Source: Chaunax sp. Z400
Taxonomy: Eukaryota; Chordata; Actinopteri; Lophiiformes; Chaunacidae
Assembly (NCBI GenBank): GCA_037577475.1
Contig: CM075202.1
Span: forward strand, 12,236,501-12,300,500
DNA length: 64,000 bases
Direction: 5' to 3'
The notes beneath the pieces are model-generated. The model was not told the DNA's origin, made no database searches, and saw only the letters and a list, made by a program, of their open reading frames with translations. The position numbers were made by a program, and so were the translations under genes. Every line of letters begins with the position of its first letter. The stretch's first letter is position 1. Shown here in pieces: positions 19,018-28,900 of the stretch.

Positions 19018-19202
19018 TCTTTACACTTTTATTTTGAAATCCCAGCGCACGGATCTTGGCCCAAGATTCTTGGGTCACTTCTTGTGGAAGCGCTCTGCTG
19101 TGATGTACATCAGACTATCTTCGATTGTTCCAGAATCGTAGAGAAACCATATGTGGTGTTAGCCCATGAGAGAAACGCTTCTGTGGTTGCAAACCACGTT
19201 AG
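19018..19202 (+). other. 5' UTR exon 1 of giant repeat gene, copy 1 (predicted)
   Basis: Sequence aligned between the three units at the same place (19018-19202, about 32400-32587, about 45460-45635). All begin with CTTTTATTTTGAA and end at an AG/GTA donor (here TTAG/GTACGT). The conservation, the donor position and the absence of a long open frame suggest a non-coding first exon. The transcription start is not defined. Copies 2 and 3 are closer to each other than to this one. Confidence 0.5.
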
Positions 19203-20694
19203 GTACGTGTACCAGTGTATTTCGTTGTATTTTTATTACTTTATCGACTGTATTTTTCTCCAAAAAGACCCCCCTAGCTGCCCTCTATCTATACGCTCCA
19301 AGTGTCCATGGCATGTTTACCAAACAGTGGTTGAATTATGTTCACGTATCGAATATATACGAACAAAAATCATTAATATGAGGTGTTACATTGCAGTTTA
19401 GCCCAATTTAGTTTTACATGCGTCGTCGCGGTACAGACTGCTACAGGTACAGAGTGCTGTGTAACGTTATAGGTGGAAGAAAGTCAAGCCAACTCTTCAT
19501 AATTACTAGGCCTACTTTAACAGTGGTGCTGGACAGAGAATTATGTCACTAGAGCTGCAGCGATCAATGGATTAGTCGAACTAAAGAAAAGCATTGCGAT
19601 AAGCTTGTAATCTCTTTTCAAGTCATTTTAAAATCTGAAATGTCAAGCATTTGCTGGCTCCTACAAAAGAGAATTAAGGGCACATTGAAATGAAACAAAA
19701 CGAATAGAGACTTTGATATTTAAGTCAAAATACTAAAAGAATACAGTACTGTCACTAGGAAAAGTTATAAATAAGAAAAGGCCAATATCACAAGAGTAGA
19801 GTCATATTTATTCAAGAATATTGTAGTAATTGTATGAGAAAAATGTGTACTAAGATAATGTAAGCATATTGATGGATGAGAGCTGGCGCCGTTGTATGAC
19901 GTCAGAGAAAAAGCGACGGTGTCACTAGTGTTTTTTTTATTTTATAGAACTTTATTCTATAATTATAATCAATACAAATAAGTAAACCAATGCATATAAC
20001 AATAACAATACATAAACATGTATGAACAATACAAATGTAAAGGAAATAAAAGGGTAAATAAAAGAAAAGGCAAATAAACATTAAATCAATATGAACAAAT
20101 AAATAAAATGCCAAAACACCGAAGCATGCCAGGGGTTATTGTAAATAAATAGTAACTTAAATAAAAATATTGAAATGGGAACAAAGTCTCAACGTTTTAA
20201 TAGCCTTTTTGTTTTTGGATTTAGATATATTTTTAATGTACAGTTCCAAATCTTTTTTAAAAACATTGGAATGGAGTGGTTCATTAGTGTTGCTTTCGCA
20301 CTTGCTACGTGTGTGAGCTGGAAAATAAATGGAGGCGTGCTGGTGCTCCAATAGTACGAGTCCTTGAATCTTATTATGTAGAAGAGTGTCTTAAAGCCCC
20401 CATACACCTCGCACACTACAATAATACATTTGTAATTTTAGGCTACGTATTACCAGAAGAGTACCACCAGCATCAAAATGAGGAATGTGGAGTATCTTGT
20501 GAAGCTTTTGCTTTCGTAAAGGTTTCACAAATAAAAAATATTATATCTTTTGTTACATCAAAGTAACATTATTATAAGTGTCAGGACTTTGGAAAGAAAC
20601 TTGGTCTGTTCTGAAGGAGGAACCAGACTTTGAGGAAAATATTCTTGTGGAGGAGCAGATGGCTGCTAGTAGTTGACTGCATGGCTATCATTGG

Positions 20695-20818
20695 TTGCAT
20701 CATCGTGCATCACTTTATTCTTATAATATTATGATTTTATTTTCTAAATATTGTGACTGTTTGTCTCATAAAATTACAACTTTATTCTCATCATATTGTG
20801 ACTTTATTCTCAAAATCC
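20695..20818. repeat. Decayed minisatellite, about 17-20 base unit
   Basis: Repeated variants of TTTATTCTCATAATATTGTG occur head to tail with substitutions and gaps. This type of degenerate AT-rich array is frequent in fish introns and has no coding content. Confidence 0.7.
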
Positions 20819-21755
20819 CTGCCTTTTTTGTTTGTTTTTTTCTATGTGGGTCTAATACTCTGTCCTAGGTTCCAACCTCCTCAATGCAGTGATGTGCAGC
20901 TTCTTCATGAGAGTAAATTAAAAGACTTAGGGTTTTGGACTGTTGTTTGGATAAATATAAGCAATTTGAAGATGTCAATTTAGGCTCTGTGAAGGCATTT
21001 TTCATCATTTTTGACCTTTTACACACCATACATTCAAAGTGAAAATAATAATTAATTGCAGCCTTATTTCACACTTGTTCTTCGTTTGTTGTTATCTGAG
21101 TTTCTCTCTTCTTCGTTTTGGTTGCCAGACTGGCTCGGGCATGTGAGTCCCTCCCTGTCCTCCCTGTGAACATTTTCAACATGACAGCCAAGTAAGAAAC
21201 TTTGCCATATTACACCCAAGCAGTTCATGAAAATATATTGCCGAAAACATTTGGTGGAGGAAAATAGCGTACGCAATTGAATCGCGATTCATATTTAATC
21301 AGCACTGGCTAGTTTGACTTTATTTGTCTGGGATTCTTGAACAGTTTGTGATATTTGTAAAACTCACCAACACAGAGGCATAAAAAGCCTCCTTGCGGGC
21401 CAAGTGAAATAAATATGCCTAAATTTGGGACTGAGGAGAACTCCTTAGAAATTTAAAAGTTGAATAGTGTAGCGTACCTGAAAGCCAGGTCCCTTGCATA
21501 TATCTATGGGTAAATGGAAGGCTGTGTTTATTGGGTACAGCTGCAGTATGTGACCATGTATTGAATGCAGTGCAATGGTCAGTGCACCAGGTGGTAATTT
21601 AAATTTTAAGTGGAAAAGAAGGCTAATGTTTTCTTTCGAGTGACAGAAAATTCTGTTTTTAGTTCTGTTTATTGTAATATTAAACACGTTGTACCTGTTT
21701 TTGGAGTGCAAATGATGCATGCATGAGTTAACGTTCAAACTTTGTTTTATTTAAG

Positions 21756-21860
21756 GCTGTGCTGTATGAGCACCATCCAATCGCTGATTGGAGGATGTAT
21801 AACTCGGACACAGATGTACAGCACTGGAACTCTTAACTAACTTAAATCATGTTTTACAAG
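21756..21860 (+). other. 5' UTR exon 2 of giant repeat gene, copy 1 (predicted)
   Basis: Bounded by TTTAAG and AAG/GTATGT. It aligns with 34649-34759 and 46154-46264 through ATTGGAGGATGT and the strong GTATGT donor. An in-frame stop and the lack of a usable long frame mark it as 5' UTR. Its last ATG (21849) opens an 8-codon upstream ORF that crosses the splice junction and stops at 22865. Confidence 0.65.
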
Positions 21861-22865
21861 GTATGTAGCAGGCTGAAATCAACAACATTTGCTGGTCTAT
21901 AAGAAAACATTCGTCCAGTTAATGTCAGGTCTGTCCTCTGACTTAATGGATTTTATGGCATGGTTGCAGTAGGTCTGCTTGGAGAGACAGAGTTGATCCT
22001 AGTGATTACATTTTAAGAAAAACCTTATAATTTTATGAGTATTTCCCCTTAAAGTTAAGTTGAGATCCTGTAGATCCTTGTAAAGATTTAAGTTATTCAG
22101 AGCATTGCAGCCCTTAAGAGAGTTCCGAAAGTGAAAAACTGTTAGAAGTCGGGGGGGGGGGGGTGGACTTTTCAGAGGCTTCAAGAGAATTTAAAGCAGA
22201 GGAGAAAATTGGAGTAAAACAAAGCGGTAGGAGAAATATCCTCCAAACTCTGAATAAAAGTCAGTTAATGAAACACTACATAGTAGATCTTGGGAAAACA
22301 TTTGTTGTTGATCTCATCAGATATATGCTAAAATCTCCCACCATACAAAAATATTTTAAGACTAGAAATGGACATGAACACATGTACTGCGGAAGTAGGT
22401 CTCCTAGACATTTTATAGGCTTCTTTTAAAACAGACTGACAGTTTATTCAACAGAGATGCCCATTATGTAAAGTAGGATTCAAATTAAAGTGATATTCAT
22501 AGTTACATTAATATCATTCTTGATGTCTCAAGAGAGACTAATATATATGAGTGGACATATCAGTTCTTGGTCAATAACATTGTGATTAAATTTACGTAAG
22601 TAAATATTTTATACTACAGTTGTACTTAGATTAATCAGTCCGACACTGTTGTTTGGGGAATCAGTGCATCTCATCTGTAAAAGAAATGGTCTTCACTTTA
22701 TTCCAATTTAGTTCATTGATAGCATTTATGTATTTAATTTTTTGAATGCAATGAATATTGCATAATTTGGATTTTCAGATTTAGATTGTTTGTGACTCGA
22801 AGCTGAGCCATATAGAGATTGTCTTCTTTTCTCTCCTGAACTTAATACAGGAAAGGAAGATATAG
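21849..22865 (+). promoter_or_regulatory. Conserved spliced upstream ORF (8 codons), copy 1
   Basis: Joining 21849-21860 to 22851-22865 gives M-F-Y-K-E-R-K-I-stop. The equivalent in copies 2 and 3 is M-S-N-K-E-R-K-I-stop with the same length and stop. The uORF ends about 65 bases before the main start. Its conservation in a spliced UTR may be passive, since the genes are duplicates, but it would be expected to reduce or regulate translation of the main frame. Confidence 0.45.
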
Positions 22866-22929
22866 GGGACCAAGGAGAAGATCACTGAAGATAAACAACA
22901 GGGACTCCTGCAGTCTGGACAAAATAAAG

Positions 22930-25900
22930 ATGGACGCCAACACAGTATGGCAGTGGCGCATAAAGCATGTAAGGAAATATTCAGGATGTCCAGATCCATT
23001 CCATTACAGCAGTAAAGTAGGATTGGATTTTAACGTAAAAGCGAACACACAGAAAAAACTTGATTTACAGTTAGTGACCAATGGTGTCATACTTGAGGTC
23101 TGTGATTTTGCTAAAACAGTAAGCAAGGGTGAAAAGCATTTTATCACAGACATTCTGGAGAACAATTTCAGTCTTGGATTGGAAAATGAGCAACAGCGGA
23201 TTGATTTTACTGCTCAGCTTCTACACAAACTTAAAGACCTGTTCAGAAACCCTCCTGCAGATGAGCTTGAAGTTTTTACTCTCTTTGACTCGTCAGAATG
23301 TACCAGCAACAGCAATAATGGACTGAACAAGGCATCCACAGAGCGTAAGACTGACAGTTTCACGGTGGAGATGGATGATACTAATGATAATAAACATGAA
23401 GACAAATTCAAATGTTCACAAGCAACATCCAGAGAAAACAAAAAGACAGAAAGTCACTCAGAAGAGATGGATGAAGTACAAAAATCTAAGTGTTCAGGAG
23501 AACAGTCAACAAAAGAGGTGAAAGAAGATGTTCTCCTGTTTTTGTTCCCTTATTGTGAAGAAATCGGTCTGAACCTTGGCATTGGGGCAAAACAAAGTCT
23601 AGATCTAGGTTTGTTGACAAAAGGCGTGATGTTAGAACTGGTCCACTTCTCTAGAGTGCTGACTGCGTCCTACAGTCAGATTATTCTGGATGTGTTGGAG
23701 CATAATTTTGACCTTGATCTAAAAAATAAACAGGTAAAAAATCAGGTTTGGTCTCATGTATCACACTTGCTGGAAAGAAGAAAAAAGTTTGAAAATGAGC
23801 CATTTTCCTTCCAGTCAAAGCCCGTCAAAAGACCCAGGGAATCAGCACTGTCCAATGTCCGAGTCAAAAGACTCAGAAGAGGACAGTCTGAACATAAGGA
23901 GACAAACCAATTTTCTCATTACATTAATTTGTGTACCAGCACTAAAATAGAGACTGACCATGACTACAGTTGTCCAGGTGGAGATGCTGATCTAGACTCA
24001 GATAAAGTCACACCAGGAAATACTAGCAGTCAGAATCACACTGAAAACCAAAGGAACACTGACATCCCCACAGAGTCAGAATCAAGTTGTCTTGGTATAG
24101 ATGTGACTTTTCTCACTACCTCTGGTCAGTCATCCAGCTCACAAACGATGAACTCAAATATGAACCCAACAGTTGCAAGTCAACATGACGAGAGGTGGCT
24201 TTGTGCAGGCAATGAGCAAACACAGACTCCAACAAATGCACTAAATGATTGTGACATGGACCACAAGGAAATGAAAACAGAGAATTACAGTATTTGTCCT
24301 GTGGGAGAATCTGATCTAGACTCAAATCAACTCCCAGAATCAGGAAAGACTGACATTGAGGATCATGTACAAAACACAAAAAGTGGTTCTCTTAGCTTGG
24401 ACATCCCTAGAGATTCAGAATCAAGTTGTCTGGGTGATTCTGCATGTTTCCTCACCTCCAATGATGCCTCACCCAACTTACAAACTATAAACTCAAATAT
24501 GGACACAGCAAATGAATGCGACATGGAACAAGAGGAAATGGGAATGGATCACAACATATGGAAGTTGCGTGCTAACCGTGTTGTACAAATCTTATCTACA
24601 ACATGGAAAGATTTTGATCCATTGAAATGGTCAAGAAAATGTGGCCTTACATTCAATGTTGGATTTGGCCCAAAGCAAAACATAAGCATTGACTCCTTGA
24701 CAAATCCTGTTCTGCTTGAAATTGCAGAATTCGCTTTAGCAATTAATGCATCCCAGAAGGATTTCATAATGGAAATTCTTGACTACAACTTTGACCTCAG
24801 CCTGCAGAATCAACAACATAGGAATATTTTTGCATGTGAGGTCATGAATAGAGTTACACAACTGAGAAGTTGTGAAGATGCAGTCAAAGTCGCCAATGAG
24901 GTTTTTAAACTTCCTGGTCTCGTTCCCGAACTCAGCAGCATATCGACAATGGAGAAGTGTGATGTCGCTTCCATGCAACTTGTACATACTGAAAGTAAAG
25001 AACATAGAGGTATTTCACACAAGAGTGTGGATGTTTACCCCTATTGCAAAGAAATAGGCCTGAAGCTACATGTCAACAATAGTCAACCAAGGAAAAAACT
25101 GGACATCAACAAATTGACCAATGGAGCAATGACTGAAGTGACAAACTTTGCAGAAAAGCTAAGTGGAACATTTGAGCAAATTTGTCTTGACATCCTCGAG
25201 CACAACTTTGATCTAGATTTGCAAAGTGGGGATTCAGACCGTGCCAGGAATATTCTTGCACAAATTTCTGCTGCAGTTGAGCAAAGGAATCTATCAACCA
25301 GTTTAAAAAGCAGAAAAAAACCAGAGGGCACAATAAAAGGTACCAAAACAATGAAAAAACTGGATTCCCAGAACAACCCAAATTTAGATGCACACAGAGG
25401 TGGTTCTTGCCAGGAGGCATTCATAGACCAGAATGCAGGGAGTTCTGCAGACACTGAACATAAAAATGAGCTTGATTTAGAGCTGTGGAAATTGAGGGCC
25501 AATCATATTCAGCGAATCCTCTCAATACCTCATGAAGAACATTGCCCTCTTTATTCTTACTCCAGATGCAAGAAATTAGGCATTGATTTCAATGTAGGAT
25601 CTGGAGTAAAACAAAACCTCGATCCCAAATTACTGACCAATGGCATCATGGTTGAATTTAATACTTTTGCCGCAGCACTGATATTAGCCAGAAAGCATTT
25701 TGTCACAGAAATACTGGAGTATAATTTTAATCTTAATTTGAAAAATGAGCTGGACCGCAATGCCTTTGGACAGCAAACTTTGGAAAAGTTTGATTCATTG
25801 AATAAAGTTAAAAGAAACATTTTACATCGAAATGAAATGCTTTTTGAACTCCCTGACTTGAAGTGCATACAAGAACCTACTCATGACAAAACGATATACT

Positions 25901-28900
25901 GCCCCAAATGCCATCAAGACCGAAATCATAGGCTTCATCAGGATGAATTTGGTGGTAATCGTATGCATCCTCATCCACATGCCATGACTGACACAGTCTC
26001 CGTTGATGCAAAACCCACAGTACAAAAGCCTGCAACAGATCCATTATCTACCTTCTCAACAATAGAGGAGACAATAATGAATAGTTACCCGCTTTGCAAG
26101 AAAATAGGTTTGAACCTGTGTGTGGACAAAAATCAACCAAAAGAAAAACTTGACCGCCAAGTGTTGACTTTCAAGACTATGAAAGAAGTGACCAATTTTG
26201 CCGTAAGACTGTGTGGATATAAACGTAAGATCATTCATACACTCCTTGAACACAACTTCAATATTTACGAGCAGCACCCAAGTGTAGATTTTGTACAAAT
26301 GTTACGCAAAGCATATGCAGTAAAAGATGGAGGGGTCACCTGGTTCAGTGAAGTTTTTGTCATTCGACCAGTTTCACACAGACTACCTGGGCAGTTAATT
26401 GAAGTGAAAGGGCAATCTGCCATGTCCAGAAATGAAAGGAAGGAAGTAATCAAAGAGAGACAGCTTGCACTGCAAAGAAAACAGGAAAGAGCCACACTGC
26501 CAAGTCATAATATGCATTATCCCATTTGCACGGAGATAGGCTTGAACCTAGAAGTAACATCAAAATCAGGAGAGAAAGAAAAACTGGACTTGAAGCTGTT
26601 GACCAGAGCTGTGGTGTTTGAGATACATGAATTTGCAACTCAAAAAGTGGGTCACTATTACCCACGGACTGTGTTTGACATCCTTGACTGCAACTTTGAT
26701 CTTAGATCACAACATTACAGGCGCTGGGAATTCTCCATAGCTACTGCATCCAAAATCCAAACAATGGTCAAACAATATTGTAAAAATGATGGAGCAGATG
26801 AAGTCTTCAAATTGCCATTTTTGTTTGACCCCCAGGCTTCAGAAAGGTTGATCGAAAAGGATCAAATTGATTATAATGAAAATTCTACCCTGGACATTCC
26901 TAGCAATTCAGAATCAAGTGGTCTGGGTATTTGTACGCCCTTCCTCACCTCTGCTGACATCTCATCCAGTTTACCAACTGTAAACTCAAATGTAAACCCA
27001 CCATTTGGAAGTCAGCCTGATAAAAGAAACCTTTGTGGACGTGAAGAACCGACAAAGACTCCAGAAAATGTTCATACTGAATGTGACATTGATCGAGAGG
27101 AAATTGAAAAAGAGAACTACTACACTTGTCCTTTAGGAGAGTCTGATCTAGACTCGGATGAAGTCACAGATTCAGAAAACACTGCCTATCAAGATCCCTT
27201 ACAAAACCCTGAAGCCTTCTCTCTGAGCTCCGACATCACTAGCGAATCAGAATCAAATTGTCAGGCTGTTTCTGTGCCTTTCCTCGCCTCCAGTGACGTC
27301 TCATCTAGCCTTCCAGCATTTGCAAGTCAGCTTGATGAAAAAGGTCTTTGTGGAGGTGAAGAGCAAACGTCAACTCCAAGATATGCACCAGATGATTGTG
27401 ATAAGGAACAAGAGGAAATTGGAACAGAGAATTTGTGGAAGTTGCGAGCTAACCGTGTAGAACAAATCCTCTCAGCACTAAACAAAGAGTTTGGTCCATT
27501 TAACAGGTCCAAGAAACTTGGCCTAGAATTCAATGTTGGATTTGGCCCAAAGCAAAATATAAGTGTTGACTTCTTCAGTAATTCTGTTCTGCTTGAAATT
27601 GCTGAATTTGCCGTAGCAATTAATTCATCCCAGCAGAATTTCATCATGGAGATTCTTGAGTACAACTTCGACCTCAGCCTTCAAGGTCAACGACATAGGA
27701 ATATTTTCATATGTGAAATTATGAATAGAGTTAGACAGTTGAGTAGTTGTGAAGATGTAGTCAAATTCTCTAAGGAGGTTTTTGAACTTCCTGTACCAAT
27801 GACAGCAATAATTATGGCAAATCAGAATGAGGGCAGTGTCATTCCTGAACTCAGCAGCATGTCAAAAAGGGAGAAGTGTGATGTTACTTCCACGCATCCT
27901 TCAGATGCTGAAACTAAAGAACATACAGGTATGTCACACAAGAGTGTGGATCTGTATCCCTGTTGCAAGGAAATAGGTCTGAAGCTACATGTAAACAGTC
28001 AAGCAAGGAAAAAACTGGACTTCAACAAATTGACCAATGGAGCAATGACTGAAGTGACAAACTTTGCAGAAAAGTTGTGTGGAACATTTGAACAGATTTG
28101 TCTTGACATACTCAGACACAACCTTAGTTGTGATTTACAAAGTGGGGATTCAGACCTTGCCAGAATTACTTTTGCTCGAATTCCTGCTGCAATAGAGCAA
28201 AGGAATCTGTCAGCCACTGTAAAAGTCCGCAAGAAAATAAGGGGCACAAGAAAAGAAATCTCAAAAATGAAGAAATTGGATCCCCAGAACAACCCAAATT
28301 TAGATGCACATGGTGCTGGTTTTTCCCAGACAGCAAATATAGACAAAAATGTAGGAAGCTCTGTTGAAATTGAACGTAAAAAGGAGCTCGATTTAAAACT
28401 GTGGAAATTGAGGGCCAATCATATTCAGCGAATCCTCTCAATACCTCATGAAGAGCACTGCCCACTTTATTCTTACTCCAGATGCAAGAAATTAGGCATT
28501 GATTTCAATGTAGGATCTGGAGTAAAACAAAACCTTGATCCCAAATTACTGACCAATGGCATCATGGCTGAATTTTATGCTTTTGCCACAGCACTGCTAT
28601 CAGCCAAAAAGCATTTTATTATTGAAATAATGGAGAATAATTTTAATCTTTCTTTCAAAAATGAGCTGTACCGCAATGGGTTTGCACAGCAAATGATGGT
28701 GAATCTTCAAACAGGAACTCTAAAAAAAATAGGAAGCCCTCAGAAGCCTTTTGAGCTTCCTGACATGAGGTCCATATCAGAACTTCCTTTTGACAAATCC
28801 TTATACTGCCCCAAATGCTATCATGACCGAAATCATAAGCTTCATCAGTATGAATCTGACAAAGGTCACATGAATCATCCTCATCCACATGCCATGTCTG

